A DNA stretch of 25,686 bases, from assembly GCA_035997545.1 (NCBI GenBank), contig DASYIL010000063.1, positions 1 to 25,686 of the forward strand, given 5' to 3'. The translations under genes were made by a program, and so were the position numbers. This document shows, piece after piece, positions 1 through 8,053 of this stretch. The first letter of the stretch is position 1; each line of letters starts with the position of its first letter. The notes under the pieces were generated by a model that was given only the letters and a program-made list of their open reading frames with translations, had not been told where the DNA came from and did not search any database. This DNA is from GCA-003244245 sp035997545. Its GTDB lineage: Bacteria > Actinomycetota > Actinomycetes > Mycobacteriales > Pseudonocardiaceae.

Positions 1-1069
1 CGGCGGCCGTCCCCGCGGCGCCTCTTCCAGCAGGACGTGCGCGTTGGTGCCACCGAAGCCGAACGAGTTCACACCGGCGCGCGCGGGCCCATTGTGGCCG
101 GGCCACTCGGTCGGCCGGGTCGGAATCTCATACGGCAACGACGCCAGGTCGATATCGGGGTTGATCTGCTCCAGGTTGATATGGGGCGGGATCTTCTGGT
201 GCTTGAGGCACAGCACGGTCTTGATCAACCCGGCGATACCGGCGGCCGATTCAGTGTGCCCGATATTCGCCTTAACCGAGCCGACATAGCACATAGCACC
301 TGGCTTGCGCCCGATCGACAGCGCGCGACCGAGCGCATTGGCCTCGATCGGATCGCCGACCGGCGTCGAGGTGCCGTGCGCCTCCATGTACTGCAGGCTG
401 CCGGGCTCGATGCCCGCCTCGGCGCAGACCCGCTCAATGAGGGTGACCTGGGCGTCCGGATTCGGCACGGTGATGCCGTTGGTGCGGCCGTCCTGGTTGA
501 CACCGCTGCCGACGATCACCGCGTGGATCGGATCGCCGTCTCGCAGGCCGGAAGTCGAAGCAGTACGAGATGCGGTTCGACACCATCGTCATCATGGTGC
601 CGGTCGCGGTGTGCGCGGCCAGCGTGTCGAAGCTGAGGTCGGCGAACTGCAGGATCTTGTAATCCAGCGTGAAAGCGCCGATGAACACGCCGACGTCATG
701 TCCCGCTAGTTCGGCCGGCTTCTGTCCGCCGTCCTCCAGCGCCTCCCAGGCCACCTCCAGCAGTTTGCGCTGTTGCGGGTCCATGTAGTCCGCCTCACGC
801 GGGCTGATGCCGAAGAAGGCCGGATCGAACTCGTCGAAGCCGTCGATGTAGCCACCGCGGCCGCCGACCAGATGTCCGGGCTTGGCCTTGTCCCGACTGC
901 CGAGCGTCGCGACGTCGTATCGGTCGGCCGGCGTCGGTGTAATGCAGTCCTTGCCGTTGATCAGGTTCTGCCAGAACGCCCGGTAGTCGGACGCGCCACC
1001 GGGCAGCCGGCAACCGATACCAATGATCGCTATCTTGTCGCGGGAGGCAACGTTACGTGAGTCTGTCAC
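1..1069 (-). pseudogene. modular type I polyketide synthase, broken ketosynthase (runs off left edge)
   Basis: This is the start of a modular polyketide synthase. The GTG start at 1069 is preceded by AAGGA at a 7-base spacing. The N-terminal ketosynthase half is clear (IAIIGIGCRLPGG, then FFGISPREADYMDPQQRKLL) and runs to SYCFDF near 551. At about 547-550 the frame jumps to LRDGDPIHAVIVGSGVNQDG, which in the family lies roughly 85 residues further on. The intervening block, including the TACSSS active-site cysteine, is missing, and the join is out of frame. Both catalytic histidine motifs (EAHGTSTP and NIGHTES) and the end motif GFGGTNAHVLLEE are present in the second frame, which continues past the left edge. 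A protein without the nucleophilic cysteine could not elongate chains even if the frame were restored. An IS66 remnant lies immediately upstream. The product is unknown. Confidence 0.85.
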
Positions 1070-1099
1070 CGTCGAGTCCTTGTGTCGTAGCTATTCGGC

Positions 1100-1548
1100 T
1101 GGGGGTGAGGACTGGTGGTAGCCATGCGCCGGTGGTGAAGAGCTGGCGTAGTGCCCGGAGTTTGTCGATGCCCCATTTGGTGGCGGTGTCAAGGTAGAAA
1201 TGCACGAGCGCGAGTCGATGAATCCTTGTAGGGTGTGCCAGCAGCCGCCAGAGGTGCGTTGTTGTACCTTGACTGGCCGGACCGCGCGTTTGGCACAGTT
1301 ATTGGTAAACGGCACTGTGATATTGGCAAACGGCACTGTGAGGTCGACGGCGAAGCGCAGGACCATGTCTTCGTAGCGGGTGAATCGTCGGATGAGTCTG
1401 CGGGCTTGGGCTGCGAGGTGCTGCGGTGACGGTGGTTGTCGGTGGTGCCTTTGGCGAGTGCGCCGAGGTAGTGGTTGCGGATCTGTGCCAGGACAACCGG
1501 GTCGAGCTGGTCGGCACCGGCGGCGCGCTCCAACGACCTGGAATCCGA
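1100..1548 (-). mobile_element. IS66-family transposase remnant (C-terminal part, frameshifted)
   Basis: Three minus-strand frames together rebuild the C-terminal part of an IS66-type transposase. The first (from 1548) reads QLDPVVLAQIRNHYLGALAKG. The second (around 1410-1180) reads RRFTRYEDMVLRFAVDLTVPF, then RPVKVQQRTSGGCW. The third (around 1180-1100) reads ALVHFYLDTATKWGIDKL and then FTTGAWLPP. Frame changes fall near 1425 and 1180, and a 21-bp in-frame duplication lies at 1301-1342. No N-terminal half, no companion TnpB/TnpA genes and no terminal inverted repeats are visible, so this is a dead fragment. It sits directly against the start of the broken polyketide synthase, which suggests that the insertion or a later deletion belongs to the same decay history. 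The family is recognised from motifs and the exact element ends are not known. Confidence 0.75.
1301..1342. repeat. 21-bp tandem duplication inside the IS66 remnant
   Basis: Two adjacent copies of a 21-base unit (1301-1321 and 1322-1342) share the core AAACGGCACTGTGA and differ at the sixth base (T or C) and the last base (T or G). In the transposase frame it duplicates seven residues around TVPF, giving VPFANITVPFTNN where family members have one copy. It looks like a replication-slippage duplication. Confidence 0.85.
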
Positions 1549-1655
1549 CACTCTAAGATCATCCCAGGCTACGACCTCGGCACTGGTCGCGACACGCCGC
1601 GACCATCAACCGGCTGAACAGCTACCCTCGATCTCCTCGGGCACCTCGAACCCGA

Positions 1656-2870
1656 TCAGGTGAACGTACGCAGCACCACGACCTCGTCGCCGGCCGCCAG
1701 CTGTGTGACGGTCTCGGGAATGTCGATCAGGCAGTTCGACCTGGCCAGCGCGCCGAGCAGGTGCGATGCCGGGCCGCCGATCAGGGCGACGGTACCCGCG
1801 GTGGGGTTCAGCACACCGCGACGGAACTGCCGCAGCCCAGCGGGTGACTCCAGGGCCTCGGTCAGCCGCGCGGTGACCCGAGGCCGCTGGGCAGGTAGGC
1901 CCATCGCGGCCCGCAGCGCGGGACGGACGAACACCTCGAAGGACACCGAGGCGCTCACCGGATTGCCGGGCATCGCCGCCACCGGCACCCCACAGTAGTG
2001 GCCGGCGCCTTGCGGACCGCCGGGTTGCATGGCCACCTTGCCGAAATCCACGCCGTGCCCGGTCATGGCGCTCTTGACCACCTCGTAAGCCCCTGCGCTG
2101 ACTCCGCCGGAGGTCACCAGCAGGTCCACCCCAGCCAGCCGGGGGGCTAGCGCGGCTTGCAGCGCGACGACGTCATCGGGCACGAAGTGCATCAGCTCGG
2201 CCTCGCCCCCGGCCTCCAGGACCGCGGCTGCCAGCATCGTGCCGTTCGACTCGTAGATCTGCCCGTGCTGCAGCGGCGCACCCGGCACGACCAGCTCGGA
2301 GCCGGTGGAAAGCACCAGCACCCGGGCGCGGCGATGCACCGGCAGTTCGGGCTGGCCGACCGCCGCTGCCACGGCGAGCTGCGCCGGTCCCAGCACCACA
2401 CCCGCTGACAGCACCTCGTCCCCGGCGGCCACGTCATCCCCGGTCCGGCGCACGCTGTCGCCGGGATTGCGAGGGCCGAAGATCTGCACCCGGTGCCGCC
2501 CACCGTCGGTGAGTTCCACCGGTACCACCGCGTCCGCGCCCAGCGGCATCGGCGCGCCGGTCATGATCCGGTGCGCGGTACAGGGCTGCAACGATGGCGA
2601 GTCGGTGCGCCCGGCGGGGATGTCCTCGGTGACCGGAAGCTGCACCGGCGTGTCGGCGGTGGCGTCGGCGACGTCCACCGATCGCACGGCGTAGCCGTCC
2701 ATCGCGGAGTTGTCGAACGGCGGTAGCGGCAATGACGCGGTGACCGGCTCGGCGAGGGCGAGACCAACACACTCCACCAAGGGCAGCCGAACCACCGGGG
2801 TAGCGGCCAGTAGGGCGGCCACCACCCGGCCGTGCTCATCGACGGATCGGGGTGTTTGCGCTAGGACCAC
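1656..2870 (-). CDS. moeA: molybdopterin molybdotransferase MoeA
   Basis: MoeA inserts molybdate into adenylylated molybdopterin, the last common step in making molybdenum cofactor in the cytoplasm. The 404-residue length is normal for the family. Recognisable landmarks in order are PPFDNSAMDGYAV near residues 50-62, the domain with TGAPMPLGADAVVPVE near 105-120, the MoCF-binding segment VLSTGSELV followed by TSGGVSAGAYEVV, and the GNPVSASVSFEVF segment near 300. The start is uncertain. The longest frame begins at GTG 2870 with no clear ribosome-binding site, so a leaderless transcript or a slightly later start is possible. The gene is divergent from the cold-shock gene across about 130 bases. 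Other cofactor genes lie 5 kb away (mocA-like, xdhC), and no molybdoenzyme is in view. Confidence 0.92.
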   Translation of the reverse strand: MVLAQTPRSVDEHGRVVAALLAATPVVRLPLVECVGLALAEPVTASLPLPPFDNSAMDGYAVRSVDVADATADTPVQLPVTEDIPAGRTDSPSLQPCTAHRIMTGAPMPLGADAVVPVELTDGGRHRVQIFGPRNPGDSVRRTGDDVAAGDEVLSAGVVLGPAQLAVAAAVGQPELPVHRRARVLVLSTGSELVVPGAPLQHGQIYESNGTMLAAAVLEAGGEAELMHFVPDDVVALQAALAPRLAGVDLLVTSGGVSAGAYEVVKSAMTGHGVDFGKVAMQPGGPQGAGHYCGVPVAAMPGNPVSASVSFEVFVRPALRAAMGLPAQRPRVTARLTEALESPAGLRQFRRGVLNPTAGTVALIGGPASHLLGALARSNCLIDIPETVTQLAAGDEVVVLRTFT

Positions 2871-3004
2871 TCACAACATACTGCCCGGCATAGGTGAGCC
2901 GCGCCTAGCCGACGTTGATGGTGGCTGCGCCGATTGATAACTCCCGGTAACGTAGTTGTTGCTCGCAGCTACCGCCGTGGAAGCAGCGTCCTGAGGAGGA
3001 TGGC

Positions 3005-3208
3005 ATGGCCGAGGGCACGGTGAAATGGTTCAATTCGGAGAAGGGCTATGGGTTCATCGCGGCCGAACCGGGCCCGGACGTGTTCGTGCATCACAGCACG
3101 ATCGACATGGATGGCTTCCGGACACTGGCCGAGGGCGACCGGGTCACCTTCGAGCTGACTGCAGGCCGAGACGGCCGGAACCAGGCCGCCTCCGTCCGCA
3201 CGGTGTGA
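3005..3208 (+). CDS. cold-shock domain protein (CspA family)
   Basis: This is a 67-residue single cold-shock domain protein that binds single-stranded RNA or DNA and acts as an RNA chaperone or antiterminator. Both nucleic-acid-binding motifs are present: KGYGFI (RNP1-like) at residues 15-20 and VFVHHS (RNP2-like) at 27-32. The length equals the family norm. AGGAGG sits six bases before the ATG, so the start is firm. The gene lies upstream of groEL in the same direction, but the CIRCE-controlled promoter between them implies separate control of groEL. A possible 38-residue membrane peptide follows within ten bases and may be cotranscribed. Confidence 0.95.
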   Translation: MAEGTVKWFNSEKGYGFIAAEPGPDVFVHHSTIDMDGFRTLAEGDRVTFELTAGRDGRNQAASVRTV

Positions 3209-3213
3209 GGCTG

Positions 3214-3330
3214 GTGAGTGCCGCCGCTGGTGGTGGCAGCCCCCACCGCAGGATCATCCCGGCAGCGCTGTGGTCGGCCGTGATCCTGCTGATGGTGCTG
3301 TTCATCGGGGGCGGCCTTGGCGGGAAGTAG
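3214..3330 (+). CDS. possible small single-pass membrane peptide (38 aa)
   Basis: A short frame beginning at GTG 3214 encodes 38 residues: a Gly/Ala-rich start, a basic patch (HRR), then one hydrophobic helix (LWSAVILLMVLFIGG) and a short GGK tail. It begins five bases after the cold-shock stop, with a weak GAGG-type ribosome-binding site. The charge-then-helix layout is typical of real small membrane proteins. Third-position GC is high, as in the neighbours, but a frame this short can arise by chance. I know no family for it. Cotranscription with the cold-shock gene is inferred from spacing alone. Confidence 0.45.
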   Translation: MSAAAGGGSPHRRIIPAALWSAVILLMVLFIGGGLGGK

Positions 3331-3364
3331 GCCGGACTCGATGGGCCCAGGACCGGCGTCGCAG

Positions 3365-3391
3365 CTTGCACTCGCCGGGTGCGAGTGCTAA
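3365..3391. promoter_or_regulatory. CIRCE operator 1 (HrcA site)
   Basis: Left arm CTTGCACTC (3365-3373), 9-base spacer, right arm GAGTGCTAA (3383-3391). The right arm matches the CIRCE consensus exactly and the left arm has two differences from TTAGCACTC. This is the classic binding site for the heat-shock repressor HrcA upstream of chaperonin genes. Confidence 0.92.
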
Positions 3392-3394
3392 ACA
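3366..3394 (+). promoter_or_regulatory. groEL promoter interlocked with the first CIRCE
   Basis: TTGCAC at 3366-3371 and TAAACA at 3389-3394 are separated by exactly 17 bases, a good vegetative promoter layout. The first CIRCE element occupies the same stretch, so HrcA bound there would cover both promoter hexamers. The start of transcription would fall near 3401, at the left arm of the second CIRCE. Confidence 0.6.
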
Positions 3395-3399
3395 CGGCA

Positions 3400-3426
3400 T
3401 TGGCACTCGATCCCTTCGAGTGCCAA
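3400..3426. promoter_or_regulatory. CIRCE operator 2 (HrcA site)
   Basis: Left arm TTGGCACTC (3400-3408), 9-base spacer, right arm GAGTGCCAA (3418-3426). The arms are perfectly complementary to each other, and each differs from the consensus at one base. It lies eight bases after CIRCE 1, at or just after the predicted transcription start. Confidence 0.9.
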
Positions 3427-3451
3427 TGCACCACTGAGGTCGGGACGGTGA

Positions 3452-3469
3452 GTCCGGCGATCGCCGGAC
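3452..3469. repeat. perfect 18-bp palindrome in the groEL leader
   Basis: GTCCGGCGATCGCCGGAC reads identically on both strands. It lies between the second CIRCE and groEL, about 50 bases downstream of the predicted transcript start. It could fold as an RNA hairpin with a small loop or be a second operator. No function is assigned. Confidence 0.7.
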
Positions 3470-3555
3470 GTCCGTCGCGGGCACCGAGCCTGGCCGAGCA
3501 CTGTGTCCTTGCCGCGGATACCCCGCGGCGCCCATGACCGGAGGACCACACCGCA

Positions 3556-5184
<1,629 letters not shown>

Positions 5185-5203
5185 CCCGCTAGCTGCACCC
5201 CCA

Positions 5204-5243
5204 GGGGCCGGGCTCTCTCACGAGGACCCGGCCCCTGCTTTTT
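5204..5243 (+). terminator. rho-independent terminator of groEL
   Basis: GGGGCCGGG (5204-5212) pairs with CCCGGCCCC (5227-5235) around a 14-base loop, and a run of five T follows at 5239-5243. It starts 19 bases after the groEL stop codon. Confidence 0.9.
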
Positions 5244-5280
5244 CTGCGTTCTGGGCACAGAAAGCACTATCGGATGCCCG

Positions 5281-5302
5281 CGACTGCGTAATGCGGCAGT
5301 CG
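5281..5302 (-). terminator. hairpin after the binding-lipoprotein gene, possible terminator
   Basis: CGACTGC (5281-5287) pairs with GCAGTCG (5296-5302) around an 8-base loop, 25 bases beyond the stop codon of the minus-strand lipoprotein gene. There is no T-run on the minus strand, so termination is a guess from position. Confidence 0.35.
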
Positions 5303-5326
5303 TCGATGGCCCGAACAGGCTCGGGG

Positions 5327-6610
5327 TCAGTTGCCGCTTTGGTGGGGGGCGACGTAGCTCTGGGCGTCCGGCGCGACGAACAGCGGCTTCACCTGCCGGA
5401 TTCCGCCTGGCAGGCCCGCGTCGGGAACGCCGACGTAGATTTCCCGAGTCGCCGGGGAGCCCGGTTTGGTGAAGTCAAGGTCGGCGACCAGGCTGTCGGT
5501 GGTGATGTCGGTGCTCTGCCGCAGCGCCTCTTGGATCCCGGCCCGGGTGATGTTGCCGTTGGCGCACGCCCGCAGCAGCAGCTTGCCCCAGATTTTGCCA
5601 ACGGCGTAGCCATAGGGCACCCCGCTGTTGGGTAGCCCCTCGTGGTCGCTCTGCCGATAGACCCGGGCAATGTCCTGCGCTTTGGGCACGTCGGAGGAGA
5701 ACGGCACCGAGCTGGCCACCACGGCCAGGCTGCCCAGGGCGCCCGCGGCCGGGCCGTCCAGCAACCCCGGTGTGAACACCGGATTGTTGCCGACCATCGG
5801 CACGTTGAGCCCCAGCTGCTGGTTGGCCATGGCCGCGGACGCGGTTTGCGCGGGCGTGGTGGTCAGCGCGATCGCCGTGACCCGAGGGTTACCGGCGAAA
5901 GCGGCCACGACGTGGCGCATATCCGTGTCGGTGGAGGTGATCTTGGCGTCGCGCACCGTAAGGCGGTGGCGCTGGGCGAAGTACTGGGTACCGCGCAGGC
6001 CGTTGGCGCCATACTCACCGTCGATCCAGATGTGACCGATGGTGTCGCCGTCGCGGATCTTGCCCTGCTCCATCAGGTAGGACAGGCCATTGATCATCTC
6101 GACGTCGTAGGTGGTACCCGGGGTGATCACGTACGGGTTGTCGAGGATCTCAGAGGAGTGTGACAGCGCCACCGCAGTGGTTTCGTTGTCGATCAGGTCC
6201 TGGCCCAGGGCCGCGTTGACCGGGGATCCGAGGATCTGCATGAAGCCCAACACGGTGGGCTCAAGTTCGGAGTATCGGATCTTCGCTCTGGGCGCGTCGT
6301 ACCCGTGGTCGCGGACCGCCAGCTTGATCTTTCGTCCGCAGATCCCGCCGGTGGCGTTGATCTCGTTGATCCAGATCTGGTTGCCCTCGACGACGCCGAG
6401 GCCGAGGTCCTTGAACGGGCCCGAGTGGTCGGTCAGCGCACCGAGCGTGATCTCGGAACGGGTAACGCCGAAGTCGGTGGTGACACCCCCGGTCTTATCT
6501 CGCCCTCCACCTGACTGCTGAGCTGCACTTGACTGAACCACGGTCGAACAGCCGGCCAGCACGAGCACGCTGGCCAGTGCCACGGCCGGAAGCGCGAGCG
6601 CACGCCGCAT
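5327..6610 (-). CDS. ABC-type branched-chain amino-acid-like substrate-binding lipoprotein
   Basis: This is an extracytoplasmic solute-binding lipoprotein of the periplasmic-binding-protein type I fold (LivK-like, Peripla_BP_6). The N-terminus has an Arg-Arg start, a hydrophobic segment and the lipobox LAGC, predicting lipid attachment at cysteine 21. The mature part opens with TLGALTDHSGPFKDLG and has GGICGRKIKLAVRDHGYD, the usual first-domain pattern of amino-acid or amide binders. Length (427) is normal. AAGGGA precedes the ATG at 6610 by about seven bases. No permease or ATPase genes accompany it, so it is an orphan that either uses a transporter encoded elsewhere or acts as a sensor. The ligand cannot be told from sequence. 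Its predicted leader is about 150 bases long and contains two inverted repeats. Confidence 0.9.
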   Translation of the reverse strand: MRRALALPAVALASVLVLAGCSTVVQSSAAQQSGGGRDKTGGVTTDFGVTRSEITLGALTDHSGPFKDLGLGVVEGNQIWINEINATGGICGRKIKLAVRDHGYDAPRAKIRYSELEPTVLGFMQILGSPVNAALGQDLIDNETTAVALSHSSEILDNPYVITPGTTYDVEMINGLSYLMEQGKIRDGDTIGHIWIDGEYGANGLRGTQYFAQRHRLTVRDAKITSTDTDMRHVVAAFAGNPRVTAIALTTTPAQTASAAMANQQLGLNVPMVGNNPVFTPGLLDGPAAGALGSLAVVASSVPFSSDVPKAQDIARVYRQSDHEGLPNSGVPYGYAVGKIWGKLLLRACANGNITRAGIQEALRQSTDITTDSLVADLDFTKPGSPATREIYVGVPDAGLPGGIRQVKPLFVAPDAQSYVAPHQSGN

Positions 6611-6660
6611 CCCATCGTCCCTTTGTCGTCGGTGACTGCACCCCCGTAGATGAAAACGCT

Positions 6661-6704
6661 GTGAAGATTACTGGGTGACGCCGATGCTTCGATGAAATCT
6701 TCAC
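6661..6704 (-). repeat. 9-bp inverted repeat in the lipoprotein leader
   Basis: GTGAAGATT (6661-6669) and AATCTTCAC (6696-6704) are perfect complements spaced 26 bases apart. They lie 51-94 bases before the lipoprotein start and inside its predicted transcript. This could be an RNA stem or a spaced operator. Confidence 0.6.
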
Positions 6705-6708
6705 CTTT

Positions 6709-6733
6709 CGACCGGCGTCCTTCACGCCGGTCG
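6709..6733 (-). repeat. 10-bp stem hairpin in the lipoprotein leader
   Basis: CGACCGGCGT (6709-6718) and ACGCCGGTCG (6724-6733) form a perfect 10-bp stem with a 5-base loop. No T-run follows on either strand, so it is not a classic terminator. It lies next to the 6661-6704 repeat in the same predicted leader RNA. Confidence 0.75.
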
Positions 6734-6769
6734 GCGGCTACTGTCTGTAATAGCCCGCTAGCACAGAGC

Positions 6770-6798
6770 GTTATAATGTCGTTGTCAAAACGTTGCAA
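6770..6798 (-). promoter_or_regulatory. predicted promoter for the binding-lipoprotein gene
   Basis: On the minus strand, TTGCAA (6793-6798) and TATAAC (6770-6775) are 17 bases apart. The stretch is AT-rich in an otherwise GC-rich region. Transcription would start near 6763, giving a leader of about 150 bases before the ATG at 6610. Confidence 0.5.
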
Positions 6799-6810
6799 AT
6801 ATGTTATGGT
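6782..6810 (+). promoter_or_regulatory. predicted promoter for the unknown gene at 6997
   Basis: TTGTCA (6782-6787) and TATGGT (6805-6810) are 17 bases apart. It overlaps the opposing promoter, so RNA polymerase could occupy only one at a time. A perfect TATAAT also occurs at 6772-6777 but lacks a matching -35 hexamer on this strand. Confidence 0.5.
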
Positions 6811-6910
6811 CGGGCCGTCCACAGTTGAGGTCCGAACATCAGTCGCAGGCGACTGGGAGGACCATACATCTCTGGGTCGAAGGGTGGAGGCGGTCCGGGT
6901 CGGAGGAGTT

Positions 6911-7000
6911 GTGCAGCTAGTGCATCCGGCGTTGACCGCGTTGCTCGGGAAGGCCGCCGTGCCTTCAGGGCCGCCATGTCCACGGCCAGTTGCGTCATGA
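6911..7000 (+). CDS. possible 29-residue upstream ORF
   Basis: GTG 6911 is preceded by GGAGGA and opens a 29-residue frame (VQLVHPALTALLGKAAV and a Pro/Arg-containing tail). Its TGA stop overlaps the ATG of the next gene as ATGA. That start has no ribosome-binding site of its own, so translation of the small ORF could feed the next one. It might equally be the eroded end of a longer gene. No family is recognised. Confidence 0.4.
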   Translation: MQLVHPALTALLGKAAVPSGPPCPRPVAS

Positions 7001-7437
7001 CTACAGGGGTATCCGGCCACCGGCGGCGCGCTGCCGTATCGGTGTCGTTGCCGGTCATCAATAGCGATCCAGTCGAACAGCTCGACCAGATCGTCGAGAC
7101 GTTCCATTACGTTAACCGGGAGCTACCCAAGACGATATTGGGTCGCGAGGAGCTGATCGCTGTCGGTGGGCTGCTCATTCAGATCAGCGGTGCGCTGCTG
7201 ACGCTCACCGACTTGCTCAGCGTCCCCACGCACCATTACGATCGTGCCCGGCTACGTCGGGCCGACGCCGACACCACCCCGCTCCAACGACAACCAGCCG
7301 CCACCGGCTTGTTGCGGGACTGCCGGGACGGTGTCCTCGCCGCCTACACCTCCGCCCGGGAATTTCACGCCGACCTCAGGCGATGCTCACGCACCCGGGC
7401 ACGTCGCGGCAACGGCGGGGCAAGCGGCGGAAGTTAG
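6997..7437 (+). CDS. conserved-looking protein of unknown function
   Basis: A 146-residue protein I do not recognise. The core (residues 24-100) looks like a helical domain: PVEQLDQIVETFHYVNREL, then an amphipathic to hydrophobic helix with LIAVGGLLIQISGALLTL, and a basic, polar C-terminal third rich in Arg, Thr and Gly. Codon use in the core is that of a real gene, with strong third-position GC and few rare codons. No signal peptide or clear membrane span is visible, since the hydrophobic stretch contains Gln and Ser and is moderate. The ATG at 6997 is chosen because it overlaps the stop of the small upstream ORF. A 12-bp hairpin follows the stop by 23 bases. Confidence 0.65.
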   Translation: MTTGVSGHRRRAAVSVSLPVINSDPVEQLDQIVETFHYVNRELPKTILGREELIAVGGLLIQISGALLTLTDLLSVPTHHYDRARLRRADADTTPLQRQPAATGLLRDCRDGVLAAYTSAREFHADLRRCSRTRARRGNGGASGGS

Positions 7438-7460
7438 CTGTAGGCCAAGTAGGAAAGGAG

Positions 7461-7490
7461 TCGCCCGGCACCAGAAGCGGTGCCGGGCGA
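7461..7490 (+). terminator. strong hairpin after the unknown gene, probable terminator
   Basis: TCGCCCGGCACC (7461-7472) and GGTGCCGGGCGA (7479-7490) form a perfect 12-bp stem with a 6-base loop. It is followed by C-rich sequence without a T-run, a form common among high-GC actinomycete terminators. Confidence 0.65.
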
Positions 7491-7575
7491 CTGTGCCCCC
7501 GACAGCAGTGCTCTCTAGGCGCTCGGAGCGGGCGCCTTGTCTGATCGATTAACTGCGTATGGGGTGTTGGGTTAT

Positions 7576-7758
7576 TCAGTGCGTGTGTTCGTGAACGTCC
7601 TCAAGGTCCTTTTCGTGGATATGCGGGTGCTCGTGAGTCTGTCCATTGTGACTGTGTTCGTGCTCGTGCTCGACGTGCTCATGATCGTGTAGGACATGCG
7701 TGTGCGTATGCGCCACGTCCCCGTGCGTGTGCTCATGCGTGTGCTGTGTTGTGGTCAT
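7576..7758 (-). CDS. histidine-rich small protein, probable metal binder
   Basis: A 60-residue protein with 21 histidines, mostly in alternating His-x patterns (HTHEHTHGD, HDHEHVEHEHEHSH, HEHPHIHE). Acidic residues fill many of the gaps, and cysteine and any hydrophobic core are absent. Such sequences bind Zn, Ni or Co in chaperones, transporter loops and storage proteins. Here the whole protein is the metal-binding tail, so a buffer or storage role is the natural guess, but none is shown. GGAG sits six bases before the ATG, and TATAGT at 7800-7805 on the minus strand is a possible -10 hexamer. No metal transporter or recognisable Zur box is adjacent. Expression is probably monocistronic. Confidence 0.85.
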   Translation of the reverse strand: MTTTQHTHEHTHGDVAHTHTHVLHDHEHVEHEHEHSHNGQTHEHPHIHEKDLEDVHEHTH

Positions 7759-7887
7759 TGACTGCTCCGTTCCCGACTGTATCCGTTCGAAACCCCGAAA
7801 CTATATGCGAATGGATCGGGTCCCTCGTTAATCGATGCTACACGCCGCGCAGGGGTAGTGCAGGGGTTGTCGGCAAGTGTTTCGAGC

Positions 7888-7903
7888 GTGCAAATTAATG
7901 CAC
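7888..7903. repeat. short inverted repeat between the His-rich gene and mocA
   Basis: GTGCA (7888-7892) and TGCAC (7899-7903) flank six AT-only bases. A TATATT follows at 7905-7910. The 295-base space 7759-8053 holds this AT-rich patch and otherwise nothing I can assign. It may contain the operator or promoter for one of the divergent genes. Confidence 0.3.
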
Positions 7904-8053
7904 CTATATTGCAGCTGGTCCAGTGGTGCAGATGCCTTTCTATATCGCCGCGTCGGATGGCCAGTCCGGTAGCTATGAACTGCGGAAACCGCACATGAAC
8001 ACCTTGGGGAACTACTTCCGCACACAGACCGCCCTCCATGGGAGGATGTGGCC

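Noticed and set aside
6804..6998. Minus-strand ORF opposite the start of the unknown gene
   Set aside because: It has lower third-position GC than the plus-strand frame, no ribosome-binding site, and crosses both predicted promoters. The plus-strand reading is better supported.
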